A stretch of 45,270 bases of DNA from Gammaproteobacteria bacterium (lineage in GTDB: Bacteria > Pseudomonadota > Gammaproteobacteria > Burkholderiales > Burkholderiaceae_D), in the NCBI GenBank assembly GCA_903970185.1, contig CAJCIC010000005.1, positions 1 through 45,270 on the forward strand, written 5' to 3'. The notes under the pieces are model-generated. The model did no database searches. It saw only the letters and a program-made list of their open reading frames with translations, and had not been told where the DNA came from. Shown here one piece after another: positions 7,854-17,109 of this stretch. How positions within the stretch are numbered: position 1 is the stretch's first letter; each line of letters begins with the position of its first letter. The position numbers and the translations under genes are program-made.

Positions 7854-8783
7854 TTAGTAACCCCGGGTGCGCTCGACGACACCGTCGATGGCAGCCCCGG
7901 CTTCAAAGCGTTTGATCTTCTGTGCGATCTGCTCGACCGAGAGGTGGCGATTGGTCACCGCCGAAATGTGCGGTGTCAGTGTAATCGACGGCTGGCGCAA
8001 GAACGGGTGGTCGCCGCGAAGCGGCTCTTCCGTAAACACGTCAAGCGTCGCTCCCTTGATCACGCCCTCGTCTAGCAACTCTAGCAAATCGTCCTCGATG
8101 AGGTGGGCGCCACGCCCGACATTGATCAGATAGCCCTCTGGACGCAGTTTTTCAAGTGTGGCGCGGCAAAGGATGCCGCGCGTATCCGGCGTCAGGGGCA
8201 GGGCACAGACGAGAATGCGGCTGGCCCGCAAGAATGCGTCAAGGCCGGCCGGGCCGCAATAGCTCGCGACCCCGGCAACGGTCTTGGGGCTGCGCGACCA
8301 TCCCAGAACCGGGTAGTCAAAAGCCGCAAGCGCGCGTGCAACGCGCGCGCCGATCGCACCCAGGCCCATGACGCCGACCGGAAAATCGCTGCGCGCCGGC
8401 GCCCGCTTCGCAGACCAGATGCCGGCCTTCATTTCGCGCTCGTATTCGCCAAGCCCGCGTGCGAAGCGAATCACCGCCTGACAGACATATTCGGCCATTT
8501 GCACCGACATGCCGGCATCGCCCAAGCGCACCACCGGAAGCCCCGGGGGCAGGGCGGCAAGCGCAAGCAGGGCATCGACGCCGGCGCCCAGATTGAAGAC
8601 CGCCTTGAGTGCCCGCTGGTCTTCGAACAGGGCGCCCTCGGGCGCCCACACGATGGCGTAGTCGGCCCAGTTTGCGGGCGCCTTGTCCCATGCGCTGACT
8701 TCCGCTTCGGGCAGCGCGCCCTTGACCGCATCGACCCAGGGCTCGATGCGAAACGCCCCCGGAACCGAGACCACGATGCGCAT
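7854..8783 (-). CDS. ghrA: 2-hydroxyacid dehydrogenase, glyoxylate/hydroxypyruvate reductase A type
   Basis: 309 residues. D-isomer-specific 2-hydroxyacid dehydrogenase with the Rossmann motif VGVMGLGAIGARVA near 137-150, then NVGRGAHLIEDDLL (substrate-side Arg region), TEEPL and the late HPFLRQPSITLTPHISA segment carrying the catalytic His. The overall layout fits the GhrA subgroup, which reduces glyoxylate and hydroxypyruvate with NADPH. Its ATG abuts the stop of the methylcrotonyl-CoA carboxylase alpha gene (TAGATG), placing it between liuD and liuE. A role in leucine breakdown is not established; it could act on a 2-hydroxy or 2-keto acid from branched-chain metabolism. Gene symbol by similarity only. 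Confidence 0.88.
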   Translation of the reverse strand: MRIVVSVPGAFRIEPWVDAVKGALPEAEVSAWDKAPANWADYAIVWAPEGALFEDQRALKAVFNLGAGVDALLALAALPPGLPVVRLGDAGMSVQMAEYVCQAVIRFARGLGEYEREMKAGIWSAKRAPARSDFPVGVMGLGAIGARVARALAAFDYPVLGWSRSPKTVAGVASYCGPAGLDAFLRASRILVCALPLTPDTRGILCRATLEKLRPEGYLINVGRGAHLIEDDLLELLDEGVIKGATLDVFTEEPLRGDHPFLRQPSITLTPHISAVTNRHLSVEQIAQKIKRFEAGAAIDGVVERTRGY

Positions 8784-10802
8784 CTAGGGCGCGCCTGCGG
8801 CGAGCGCAAAGCGCACCAGCTCGGCTCCCTCGGCGACCTGGTCGCCAACCGCGTAGAGCACCTCGCTGATGGTGCCGTTCTCAGGTGCTGCGATGGTGTG
8901 TTCCATTTTCATGGCTTCCATCACCACCAGCGGGGCTCCGCGCACGACCGCCTCGCCCACCCGTGCCAAAACGGCAACGACCTTGCCTGGCATCGGCGCA
9001 CTCAGGCGCCCGCCTTCGAGTTCGGGCTCGCCCGCGTGCAGCAGTCGGTCAACCTCTAAGAGACGATACGTCGATACGGCGTCTTCGACATAGAGCGATG
9101 CGCCGTCGATAAAGACCTTGGCGTGATGCGTCTTGTCACCGAGCGTGACCGTGACATCGTCGTTTGCCACGTGCCAGGCAAACGGCAGCGGCGTGCCGCC
9201 CGTGGCAAGCGTGATCGCACCGGCCGCAAAGGACAGCTTGACGGCGTACACGGTCTCGTCAGATTCGAATTCAAAGACGCGCAGCGCAGGTGCGTTCAGG
9301 CACCATGCGCCAAGCGCCTGCCAGGGATCGGGGCTCGGCTTTTCAGCCTCGATGGCAAGACGCCTCGCGACGGCAAGTGCCAACGTCAGCTCGCCAGGTG
9401 CGCTGGCCTTGGGCAAAAGCGTATCGCGCCAGCGTTCGATCAGCCCGGTGTCGAGGTTGCCGCTTGCGAAATCGGTATTGGCCACGAGCCGCTTGAGAAA
9501 GGCCACGTTGGTTGCGACACCGACGATGTGACAGCGGCCAAGGGCAGCGCTCATGCGCAACAGCGCCTCGTTGCGGTCCTTGCCCCACACGATCAGCTTG
9601 GCGATCATCGGGTCGTAAAAGGGCGTGATGACGTCCTTCTCGCGCACGCCGCTGTCGATGCGAAAGCCGCTCGCGCCTGCCGGCTGCGCGGGTGAGCCAA
9701 GATCAAACTCGATCGCCTCTGGCATGCGCAAGACGGCCAGGTTGCCGGTCGCGGGCAGGAAATCGCGCATCGGATTTTCCGCATAGATGCGGGCTTCAAT
9801 GGCATGGCCGTTAAGGGCAAGCTGATCCTGGCTGACGGGCAGTCGCGCGCCACTTGCGATGCTGAGTTGCCATTGAACCAGATCGAAGCCCGTGACGAGC
9901 TCGGTCACCGGGTGCTCGACCTGCAGGCGGGTGTTCATCTCCATGAAGAAGAAGGAGCCGTCCTGATTGGCGATGAACTCGACCGTGCCGGCACCGACAT
10001 AGTTGACGGCGCGCGCCGCGGCCACCGCCGCCTCGCCCATGGCTTTGCGCCTTTTCTCATCCATGCCTGGCGCCGGTGCTTCCTCGAGGACTTTCTGGTG
10101 CCGGCGCTGCACCGAGCAGTCGCGCTCGAAGAGATAGATACAGCCGCCGTGGCGGTCGGCGAACACCTGGATTTCGATGTGCCGCGGCTTTTGCAGGTAG
10201 CGCTCGATGAGAACGTGATCGTTGCCAAAGGAAGCCTTGGCTTCGCGCTTGCAAGACGTCAGCGCCGCTTCGAATTGCCCGGCCTCGGTGACGATGCGCA
10301 TGCCCTTGCCGCCGCCCCCCGAGGAGGCCTTGATCAACACCGGATAGCCAATGCGTGCCGCTTCGGCTGCGAGATGCCCGCTCGCCTGGTCTTCGCCATG
10401 GTAGCCAGGCACAAGCGGCACGCTCGCCTGTGCCATCAGCGCCTTGGCCGCCGACTTGTTGCCCATGGCAGCGATCGCCGCTGCAGGCGGCCCGATGAAC
10501 GTCAATCCGGCGTCTTCGACGGCTTGTGCAAAGGCCTCGTTTTCCGAAAGGAAACCGTAGCCCGGGTGAATCGCCTCGGCCTGGCTGTGCCTTGCCGCGG
10601 CGATCAGGGCAGCGCCATTGAGGTAGCTCTCGGCAACCGCTGCCGGCCCGAGCCGATAGGCCTCGTCGCACATCTCGACGTGCCTGGCGTTGACGTCGGC
10701 ATCCGAATACACCGCAACCGTGGCAATGCCCATGCGCCTGGCCGTGCTCGCCACGCGGCACGCAATTTCGCCGCGGTTTGCAATCAGCATTTTCTTGAAC
10801 AT
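8784..10802 (-). CDS. liuD: Methylcrotonyl-CoA carboxylase, biotin-containing alpha subunit
   Basis: 672 residues from ATG 10802 (MFKKMLIANRGEIACRV, the canonical biotin-carboxylase start; the frame is open a further 48 bases upstream). Biotin carboxylase N-domain, ATP-grasp domain with the SSGGGGKGMR phosphate loop near 165, catalytic EMNTRLQVEHPVTE near 290-305, a central BT-like linker domain and a C-terminal biotinyl domain with EAMKM, biotinylated Lys at about 632. It carboxylates its own biotin with ATP and bicarbonate and passes CO2 to 3-methylcrotonyl-CoA with the beta subunit. Position between liuC and liuE identifies it as LiuD and not propionyl-CoA carboxylase. Confidence 0.95.
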   Translation of the reverse strand: MFKKMLIANRGEIACRVASTARRMGIATVAVYSDADVNARHVEMCDEAYRLGPAAVAESYLNGAALIAAARHSQAEAIHPGYGFLSENEAFAQAVEDAGLTFIGPPAAAIAAMGNKSAAKALMAQASVPLVPGYHGEDQASGHLAAEAARIGYPVLIKASSGGGGKGMRIVTEAGQFEAALTSCKREAKASFGNDHVLIERYLQKPRHIEIQVFADRHGGCIYLFERDCSVQRRHQKVLEEAPAPGMDEKRRKAMGEAAVAAARAVNYVGAGTVEFIANQDGSFFFMEMNTRLQVEHPVTELVTGFDLVQWQLSIASGARLPVSQDQLALNGHAIEARIYAENPMRDFLPATGNLAVLRMPEAIEFDLGSPAQPAGASGFRIDSGVREKDVITPFYDPMIAKLIVWGKDRNEALLRMSAALGRCHIVGVATNVAFLKRLVANTDFASGNLDTGLIERWRDTLLPKASAPGELTLALAVARRLAIEAEKPSPDPWQALGAWCLNAPALRVFEFESDETVYAVKLSFAAGAITLATGGTPLPFAWHVANDDVTVTLGDKTHHAKVFIDGASLYVEDAVSTYRLLEVDRLLHAGEPELEGGRLSAPMPGKVVAVLARVGEAVVRGAPLVVMEAMKMEHTIAAPENGTISEVLYAVGDQVAEGAELVRFALAAGAP

Positions 10803-10831
10803 CCGTGCCCTTGCCCTTCGCTGTTGGCAAA

Positions 10832-11623
10832 CTATGGCTTCACGAGCCAACCCGGTGCGCGCTTTTCCAAAAAGGCGCTCACGCCCTCGCGGCCTTCGCT
10901 TGATGCGCGCTGCTTGGCAATGCGCGTTGCGGTGTCGGCAATCAGCTCGGCACCGAGCGCGCTGTAGGTGACGTCATGCAACAGGCGCTTGGCCTCGGCG
11001 ATCGCCTGCGGCGCATTGGCAAGCAGCAGTTCGACCCATTTTGCAACCGCAGCATCGAGTTGGTCCTGCTCGACCACCTGCTGGATCAGGCCAGAGGCCA
11101 TCGCGTCCTGGCTTTCAAAGCGCTCTGCCGTGAGCATGTAGCGCCGCGCCGCAGATGCCCCCATGCGCGCGACGACGTACGGTGCAATGGTCGCCGGAAT
11201 CAGACCCAGGCGCACTTCGGACAGGCAGAACTGTGCACCGCGTGCGGCCACTGCCAGGTCACACGCAGCGACGAGTCCCATGCCACCGGCGTAGCAGTCG
11301 CCCTGTACGCGGGCGATCACCGGTTTCGTGCAGCGATAGATCGTCTCCAGCATGCCCGCAAGACCCAGGGCATCGGCGTAATTCTCCTCGAGCGTGAAGC
11401 CTGCCATGCGCCGCATCCAGGCCAGATCGGCGCCCGCGCAAAAGGCCTTGCCCTGGGCCTTGAGCACGACCACGCGGACATCGCCATTGGCGTTGAGATC
11501 GGCAAACGCCTCAGACAGCGCGGCGATCATCTCCTCGTCGAAGGCGTTGCGCAATTCCGGGCGCGCGAGGGTGACGGTTGCGACCGCGCTGTCGATTTCG
11601 AGCTGGATCTTGTGGCTCTTCAA
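10832..11623 (-). CDS. liuC: 3-methylglutaconyl-CoA hydratase (enoyl-CoA hydratase family)
   Basis: 263 residues from TTG 11623. Crotonase fold: AFCAGADLAWMRRM (oxyanion-hole Ala/Gly, about 65-78) and GDCYAGGMGLVAACDLAVAA (about 105-125). Hydrates 3-methylglutaconyl-CoA to HMG-CoA. I chose TTG 11623 because AGAGGA lies 7-8 bases upstream and the protein then starts (M)KSHKIQLEI like family members. The alternative is GTG 11668, which overlaps the liuB stop as GTGA and would give 278 residues. It lies between liuB and liuD, as in the classical liuABCDE order. Confidence 0.93.
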   Translation of the reverse strand: MKSHKIQLEIDSAVATVTLARPELRNAFDEEMIAALSEAFADLNANGDVRVVVLKAQGKAFCAGADLAWMRRMAGFTLEENYADALGLAGMLETIYRCTKPVIARVQGDCYAGGMGLVAACDLAVAARGAQFCLSEVRLGLIPATIAPYVVARMGASAARRYMLTAERFESQDAMASGLIQQVVEQDQLDAAVAKWVELLLANAPQAIAEAKRLLHDVTYSALGAELIADTATRIAKQRASSEGREGVSAFLEKRAPGWLVKP

Positions 11624-11664
11624 GGTCGTCCTCTGGCTGGAACAAGGCTCAAGCGGTCCTGCGC

Positions 11665-13272
11665 TCACATGCGGAAAATGCCAAAACGCGTGCTCTCCTG
11701 TGGCGCGTTAAGGCTTGCCGAGAGTCCAAGCGCGAGTACCGTTCGCGTCTCGGCGGGATCGATCACGCCGTCGTCCCAAAGTCTTGCGCTGGCGTAGTAG
11801 GGATGGCCCTGGCGCTCGTACTGCTCGCGGATCGGGCGCTTGAATTCGGCTTCGTCCTCAAACGACCACGCCTCGCCGCGTGCCTGCATGCCATCGCGCT
11901 TGACGCTGGCCAAAACGCTTGCGGCCTGCTCGCCACCCATCACCGAAATGCGCGCGTTGGGCCACATCCAGAGAAAGCGCGGCGAGTAGGCGCGCCCGCA
12001 CATGCCGTAGTTTCCTGCACCGAACGAGCCCCCGATGATGACCGTGAACTTGGGTACGGCTACGGTTGCAACCGCGGTCACCATCTTTGCGCCGTGGCGC
12101 GCGATGCCCTCGTTTTCGACCTTCTTGCCAACCATGAATCCGGTGATGTTTTGCAGGAACACGAGCGGGATATTGCGCTGGCCGCAAAGCTCGATGAAAT
12201 GCGCACCCTTCACGGCCGATTCCGAAAACAGGATGCCGTTGTTGGCAACGATGCCCACCGGCATGCCGTGGATATGCGCGAAGCCACAGACAAGCGTGCT
12301 GCCAAAGCGCGCCTTGAATTCGTCCAAGGCCGAGTCATCGACGATGCGCGCGATGATTTCCCTGACGTCAAAGGGCTTGCGCGTGTCGGTCGGAATAACG
12401 CCGTAGAGCTCGCTTGCCGCATAGCGCGGCGGCACCGCGTCACGCAGATCCTGCGGCGCTGGCTTGACGCGGTTGAGATGGCCAACCAGCCGGCGCGCGG
12501 TGGCAAGCGCGTCAAGGTCGTTATTGGCCAGATAGTCGGCAACGCCTGACAGGCGCGTGTGGACATCGCCGCCGCCGAGCGCTTCGGCACTCACGACTTC
12601 GCCGGTTGCGGCCTTGACAAGAGGAGGACCGGCAAGGAAAATCGTGCCCTGGTTCTTGACGATGATCGACTCGTCGCTCATGGCCGGCACATATGCGCCT
12701 CCTGCGGTGCAACTGCCCATGACCACCGCAATCTGCGCAATCCCAAGCGAGCTCATCGTCGCCTGGTTGAAAAAGATCCGGCCGAAGTGGTCGCGGTCGG
12801 GGAAGACGTCGTCCTGGTTGGGCAGGTTGGCACCGCCCGAATCGACCAGGTAGATGCAAGGCAGATGGTTCTGTTGCGCAATTTCCTGCGCGCGCAGGTG
12901 CTTTTTCACCGTCAGCGGGTAGTACGTGCCGCCCTTGACCGTGGCATCGTTGCAAACGATCACGCATTCGCGGCCAGCGACGCGGCCCACGCCCGTGATC
13001 AGTCCAGCGCCTGGGGCCTCATCGCCGTACAAGCCGAAGGCGGCAAGCTGCGACAATTCCAGAAACGGCGTGCCGGGATCGAGCAGCGCCGCGACCCGCG
13101 CGCGCGGCAGCAGTTTGCCGCGGGCTTCGTGCTTGGCCCGCGCAGCGGCACCACCGCCTTCGGCAAGCGCGGCCACCTTGGCCCTGAGATCGTCAACGAG
13201 CTCGCGCATCGCCTTGGCATTTGCGGCGAAGTCCTGCGCACGGGGATTGAGGCGGGATTCGATGATCGGCAT
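11665..13272 (-). CDS. liuB: Methylcrotonyl-CoA carboxylase, carboxyltransferase beta subunit
   Basis: 535 residues, the usual MccB length. Two crotonase-like carboxyltransferase halves: the N-half with [20 protein letters not shown] and [19 protein letters not shown], and the C-half with [20 protein letters not shown] and [19 protein letters not shown], which form the acyl-CoA and carboxybiotin pockets. Transfers CO2 from biotin on LiuD to 3-methylcrotonyl-CoA, giving 3-methylglutaconyl-CoA. It starts 15 bases after the rhodanese stop, and its TGA may overlap the liuC start. Confidence 0.95.
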   Translation of the reverse strand: MPIIESRLNPRAQDFAANAKAMRELVDDLRAKVAALAEGGGAAARAKHEARGKLLPRARVAALLDPGTPFLELSQLAAFGLYGDEAPGAGLITGVGRVAGRECVIVCNDATVKGGTYYPLTVKKHLRAQEIAQQNHLPCIYLVDSGGANLPNQDDVFPDRDHFGRIFFNQATMSSLGIAQIAVVMGSCTAGGAYVPAMSDESIIVKNQGTIFLAGPPLVKAATGEVVSAEALGGGDVHTRLSGVADYLANNDLDALATARRLVGHLNRVKPAPQDLRDAVPPRYAASELYGVIPTDTRKPFDVREIIARIVDDSALDEFKARFGSTLVCGFAHIHGMPVGIVANNGILFSESAVKGAHFIELCGQRNIPLVFLQNITGFMVGKKVENEGIARHGAKMVTAVATVAVPKFTVIIGGSFGAGNYGMCGRAYSPRFLWMWPNARISVMGGEQAASVLASVKRDGMQARGEAWSFEDEAEFKRPIREQYERQGHPYYASARLWDDGVIDPAETRTVLALGLSASLNAPQESTRFGIFRM

Positions 13273-13287
13273 GTTCTGGCTGGGGTT

Positions 13288-13698
13288 TTAGTTCTTCTTC
13301 ACGCGCAATTGCCGCGGCACGACGCTTCCGCCGGCCTCCTTCCAGGCGCTAAAGCCACCTTCGATGTGGGCGACGTCAGAAAGCCCCATGTCTTTTAGCG
13401 TCCTGGCGGCAAGCGCCGAGCGCAGGCCGCCGGCACAAAAGAGCACGAGGCGCCTTTCGCTTGCAAACACCTCGCGAAAATACGGGCTCATCGGATCGAC
13501 CCAGAATTCGAGCATGCCGCGCGGCGCGTGATACGCCCCCGGGATGACACCGTCGCGATCGAGCTCACCCGCCTCGCGCAGGTCGACCAATTGCACGGAC
13601 GGATCGTCCAGCAACGCCAGCGCGTCCTTGGCCGGCACGGTCGTGATTTCAGCCATGGCCTCCTTGACGAGATCGGCAACACCGCGGGAAATCGGCAT
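13288..13698 (-). CDS. Rhodanese-like sulfurtransferase
   Basis: 136-residue single rhodanese domain. The active-site loop is CAGGLRSA with Cys 88 as the probable persulfide carrier; VDLREAGELDRDGVIPGAYHAPRG covers the entry region (cited as a span). No signal peptide, so cytoplasmic. Found 2 bases after the acyl-CoA dehydrogenase stop and 15 bases before liuB, thus inside the liu operon. The partner is unknown; thiol or sulfide handling for the CoA-thioester enzymes is a guess. Confidence 0.88.
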   Translation of the reverse strand: MPISRGVADLVKEAMAEITTVPAKDALALLDDPSVQLVDLREAGELDRDGVIPGAYHAPRGMLEFWVDPMSPYFREVFASERRLVLFCAGGLRSALAARTLKDMGLSDVAHIEGGFSAWKEAGGSVVPRQLRVKKN

Positions 13699-13700
13699 GA

Positions 13701-14837
13701 TCAGTGCGGGCGCAGGGCGCGCCCGATGAGAATTTTCTGGATGTCGCTGGTGCCCTCATAGATCTGGCACACGCGCACGTCGCGATAGATGCGCTCGAGC
13801 GGGAAGTCGTTGACGTAGCCATAGCCCCCAAACACCTGCAACGATTCGGAGCAGACCCGCTCGGCCATCTCGGAGGCGAAAAGCTTGGCCATGGCGGCCT
13901 CTTTCAGGCAGGGCACGCCGGCATCGCGCAGGCAGGCTGCATGCCAGATCAATTGCCGCGCAGCTTCGAGCTGGGTGGCAAGCTCGGCCAGGCGAAACTG
14001 CAGCGCCTGGTGCTCGAACAGCTTGACGCCAAAGCTCTCGCGCGTGTTGGCATAGTCAAGCGCCGCATCAAACGCTGCGCGCGCCATGCCAAGCGCCTGC
14101 GAGGCAATGCCGATCCTGCCGCCTTCAAGGCCGGACAAGGCAATGCGGTAGCCGCTGCCCTGCGCTCCGATCAGCATGTCCTCGCCAACCACGCAGTCTT
14201 CAAAGAGGATCTGCGCCGTATCGGACGCATGCTGGCCGAGCTTGTCTTCAAGGCGCGCGACGATATAACCCTTGCTCGAGGTGGGCACGAGGAAGGCGCT
14301 GATGCCGCGCTTGCCCGCCGCCTTGTCGGTGACTGCAAGCACGATCGCCACATCGGCGTTCTTGCCCGAGGTGATGAACTGCTTGACGCCGTTGATGACG
14401 TAGCCGTTTGCGGTGGGCTCGGCGCGCGTTGTCAGTCTGCTCGCATCGGAGCCGACGTGCGGCTCGGTGAGGCAAAATGCGCCGAGCATGTCGCCTTTGG
14501 CCAGAGGTCTGAGCCAGGTCTTTTTCTGCTCGTCGCTGCCGTAGGCCTGAAGGATGCTGCACACCGGGCAATTGTTGACGCTAACGATGGTCGAGAGCGC
14601 GCCATCGGCTGCAGCGATCTCTTCGAGGATGACGGCAAGCGCAAGCGTATCGAGGCCCGCGCCACCCAGTGCCTCGGGCACGGTGACGCCAAGGCAGCCG
14701 AGCCGGGCCAGGCCCGCGAGTGCTGCCTTGGGAAACGTGCAATGGCGGTCCCAGTCGGCCGCAAACGGAGCGATTTCCGCGCGCGCATAGTCGCGCACCG
14801 CGTCGCGCACCATTTCATGCTCGGCTGAAAGTCTCAT
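13701..14837 (-). CDS. Acyl-CoA dehydrogenase, short-chain (butyryl-CoA) type
   Basis: 378 residues, FAD flavoprotein that oxidises an acyl-CoA to the trans-2-enoyl-CoA and passes electrons to ETF. FCLTEPHVGSDASRL (FAD/substrate loop, ~121-135), GVKQFITSGKNADV and QVFGGYGYVNDFPLERI (~334-350) are present. The catalytic base is Glu 361 in QIYEGTSDIQ, the SCAD/MCAD position, unlike LiuA in this operon, which uses the isovaleryl-CoA dehydrogenase position. So this is a second, functionally distinct dehydrogenase, perhaps for 2-methylbutyryl-, isobutyryl- or butyryl-CoA. Its start overlaps the RidA stop (ATGA). Confidence 0.93.
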   Translation of the reverse strand: MRLSAEHEMVRDAVRDYARAEIAPFAADWDRHCTFPKAALAGLARLGCLGVTVPEALGGAGLDTLALAVILEEIAAADGALSTIVSVNNCPVCSILQAYGSDEQKKTWLRPLAKGDMLGAFCLTEPHVGSDASRLTTRAEPTANGYVINGVKQFITSGKNADVAIVLAVTDKAAGKRGISAFLVPTSSKGYIVARLEDKLGQHASDTAQILFEDCVVGEDMLIGAQGSGYRIALSGLEGGRIGIASQALGMARAAFDAALDYANTRESFGVKLFEHQALQFRLAELATQLEAARQLIWHAACLRDAGVPCLKEAAMAKLFASEMAERVCSESLQVFGGYGYVNDFPLERIYRDVRVCQIYEGTSDIQKILIGRALRPH

Positions 14838-15229
14838 CGCAACGCGCTGCCTTTGGGTCGTCTTGCCGTCACTTCGATCTCGATTTTCATGCGTGCATCG
14901 ACAAGGCCGACGACGACGGCGGTGGCCGCCGGCTTTGCCACCTTGAGGTAGGTGCCAAGAACCGGGCCGAGCTTGTCGAAGTCGGATGCCGCAGTCAGGT
15001 AGTAGCGGGCGCGCACGACATCGTCAAGGCTGACCCCCGCCTGCGCGAGCGCTGCACCGATATTTTTCATGGCCTGGTGTGTCTGGGCGATGACGTCGTC
15101 CTCGATGGTCATGCTCGCGTAGTCAAAACCGGTCGTGCCGGAGACATAGACGAAATCGTCATCGACGAGCGCGCGCGAATAGCCCGCGATGTCCTCAAAG
15201 CTCGAGCCTGACGTGATCGACTGTCTCAT
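14834..15229 (-). CDS. RidA/YjgF family protein
   Basis: 131 residues of the Rid (YjgF/YER057c/UK114) family, trimers that hydrolyse reactive enamine/imine intermediates to keto acids and ammonia. Family features: YSRALVDDDFVYVSGTTGFD near the N-terminus, QTHQAMKNIGAALAQAGVSLDDVV in the middle, and TAVVVGLVDARMKIEIEVTA with the strand that carries the subunit-interface Arg/Glu in RidA. Overlaps the acyl-CoA dehydrogenase start by 4 bases and follows the SDR by 12. A role in quenching imines from branched-chain amino acid metabolism is plausible but inferred. Confidence 0.9.
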   Translation of the reverse strand: MRQSITSGSSFEDIAGYSRALVDDDFVYVSGTTGFDYASMTIEDDVIAQTHQAMKNIGAALAQAGVSLDDVVRARYYLTAASDFDKLGPVLGTYLKVAKPAATAVVVGLVDARMKIEIEVTARRPKGSALR

Positions 15230-15241
15230 TGTGCGTACTCC

Positions 15242-15913
15242 TTACCAGGCAATCGGCGTGCCCCGATAGTCAAACATCAGGCCGCTTTGCTCATCGGTCG
15301 CATTGTGGATGACATTGCGCAGCCCGTGCACGCTCTCGCCGACTTCAAGGGCCGCGCCCTTGCCACCCATATCGGTTTTGACCCAGCCCGGATGCAGTGC
15401 CAGGACACGCACGCCATCACCTGCAAGGCGCAGCGCCGCGGCCTTGGCGACGGCGTTTAACGCCGCCTTGCTGACGCGATAAAGCAATTCCGAGGGCGAA
15501 CTCATCTCGGCGATCGAGCCCATGCGCGAGGACATCATGGCCAGTACGCCCTTGGCCTTTCTCAAGCCCGGCTCGATCTCGGGCACGAGCTGCATGGCGG
15601 CGAGCACATTGGTGTGCATGGCCAGATCGAAGTCGGCCTGGCTCGGCGCAAAGCTGTCGCCGCGCCCGACCAGGACACCGGCATTGATGATGGCCACATC
15701 CAGCGCAATGTGCGAGAGCGTCGTCTTCAGGCGCGATATCGCCGCGCTGTCGGTCACGTCAAGCGCAATCGGCTCGGCACCCAGGCCCTGCACGTGTTCG
15801 AGTCCGGACGCGCTGCGCGCACAGGCGAGAACGCGCCAGCCGTCGGCGCGGTACTGGCGCACCAGTTCCAGGCCGATGCCGCGCGAGGCACCGATGACGA
15901 GGGCGACTGGCAT
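15242..15913 (-). CDS. SDR family oxidoreductase
   Basis: 223-residue short-chain dehydrogenase. Cofactor motif GASRGIG at 8-14, ALDVTD for the adenine pocket, the NAG motif (IINAGVL) near 80, and catalytic YRVSKAALN with Tyr/Lys. A basic residue after strand 2 (CARSASG) suggests NADP(H). It resembles the C-factor/carbonyl-reductase-like short SDRs, for which substrates are rarely known. Its ATG abuts the thiolase stop (TAGATG). In this operon it may reduce a ketone or oxidise a hydroxyacyl intermediate, but the sequence does not show which. Confidence 0.9.
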   Translation of the reverse strand: MPVALVIGASRGIGLELVRQYRADGWRVLACARSASGLEHVQGLGAEPIALDVTDSAAISRLKTTLSHIALDVAIINAGVLVGRGDSFAPSQADFDLAMHTNVLAAMQLVPEIEPGLRKAKGVLAMMSSRMGSIAEMSSPSELLYRVSKAALNAVAKAAALRLAGDGVRVLALHPGWVKTDMGGKGAALEVGESVHGLRNVIHNATDEQSGLMFDYRGTPIAW

Positions 15914-17098
15914 CTAGTACATCTCGATGGCAAGCGCTGTGGCTTCGCCACCGCCGATGCAAAGCGACGCTAAGCCGCGCTTGCCACCCAGGCGCTTGAG
16001 CGCGCCGATCAGGGTGACGATAATGCGTGCACCCGAGGCACCGATCGGGTGGCCCAAGGCGCAGGCGCCGCCATGCACATTGACGCGCTCGTGCGCGATG
16101 TTGTGCTCGACCATGGCGGCCATGGGCACCACGGCAAAGGCTTCATTGATCTCGAACAGGTCGAAATCGCCCGTGCCAAGGCCGGTTTTTTGAAAGAGCC
16201 TCTGGATGGCAACAACGGGCGCCGTCGTGAACCAGCCGGGCGCCTGGGCAAAGCTTGCGTGCCCGAGAATCTTCGCAATCGGTGCCAGGCCAAGTGCGCG
16301 GGCCTTCGACTCGGTCATGAGCACGAGCGCCGCGGCACCATCGTTAATCGAGCTCGAACTCGCAGCGGTGATGGTGCCGTCCTTCTTGAACGCGGGTTTA
16401 AGCTGCGGGATCTTGTCGATCTTGATGCGCCGCGGCCCTTCGTCGCTGTCGATGACGACGTCGCCGCCCTTGGCTGCGACCGTCACGGGCGCGATCTCTT
16501 CCTTGAACCAGCCGTTTGCCGTGGCCGCCTGGGCGCGCCGCACCGATTCCATCGCAAAGGCATCCTGGGCTTCGCGGGTGAAGTGGTACTTGGCCGCGCA
16601 GTCCTCGCCAAACGTGCCCATGGCGCGGCCTTTCTCGTAGGCATCTTCCAGGCCGTCAAGCATCATGTGGTCATAGGTCATGCCATGGCCGATGCGATAG
16701 CCCGAGCGCGCCTTGGGCAGCAGATAGGGCGCATTGGTCATGCTTTCCATGCCGCCTGCAATCACGATCGATGCGCTGCCTGCAAGCAGCATGTCGTGGC
16801 CGAGCAGGGCGGCCTTCATGCCCGAGCCGCACATCTTGTTGATGGTGGTGGCGCAGGTGCCAAGGTCAAGGCCTGCGCCTAGCGCCGCCTGCCGCGCCGG
16901 GGCCTGGCCCTGGCCTGCGGGCAGCACGCAGCCCATCAGCACTTCGTCGATGGCGTCGCGGGCAACGCCAGCGCGCAGCAGCGCGGCCGCAATCGCAACG
17001 GCACCCAGTTGCGGCGCACTGACGCTTGCGAATTCGCCTTGAAAGGCGGCCATCGGCGTTCGCGCCGCGCCGACGATGACAATCGGGTCTTGCGTCAT
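15914..17098 (-). CDS. Acetyl-CoA acetyltransferase (thiolase)
   Basis: 394 residues from ATG 17098, with GGAG seven bases upstream. Thiolase family II: nucleophile Cys 90 in INKMCGSGMKAA, GGMESMTNAPYLL, NEAFAVVPMA, the GHPIGASGARI histidine loop and CIGGGEATA with the second catalytic Cys near the C-terminus. Condenses or cleaves acetoacetyl-CoA; in the liu operon it probably converts acetoacetyl-CoA, formed from acetoacetate, to two acetyl-CoA. The acetoacetate CoA-transferase or synthetase needed before it is not in this window. Lies 11 bases after liuA. Confidence 0.94.
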   Translation of the reverse strand: MTQDPIVIVGAARTPMAAFQGEFASVSAPQLGAVAIAAALLRAGVARDAIDEVLMGCVLPAGQGQAPARQAALGAGLDLGTCATTINKMCGSGMKAALLGHDMLLAGSASIVIAGGMESMTNAPYLLPKARSGYRIGHGMTYDHMMLDGLEDAYEKGRAMGTFGEDCAAKYHFTREAQDAFAMESVRRAQAATANGWFKEEIAPVTVAAKGGDVVIDSDEGPRRIKIDKIPQLKPAFKKDGTITAASSSSINDGAAALVLMTESKARALGLAPIAKILGHASFAQAPGWFTTAPVVAIQRLFQKTGLGTGDFDLFEINEAFAVVPMAAMVEHNIAHERVNVHGGACALGHPIGASGARIIVTLIGALKRLGGKRGLASLCIGGGEATALAIEMY

Positions 17099-17109
17099 GC
17101 TTGCCACTC

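Noticed and set aside
9804-10967. A 387-codon plus-strand open frame opposite liuD
   Set aside because: Antisense shadow of the biotin carboxylase; no family features.
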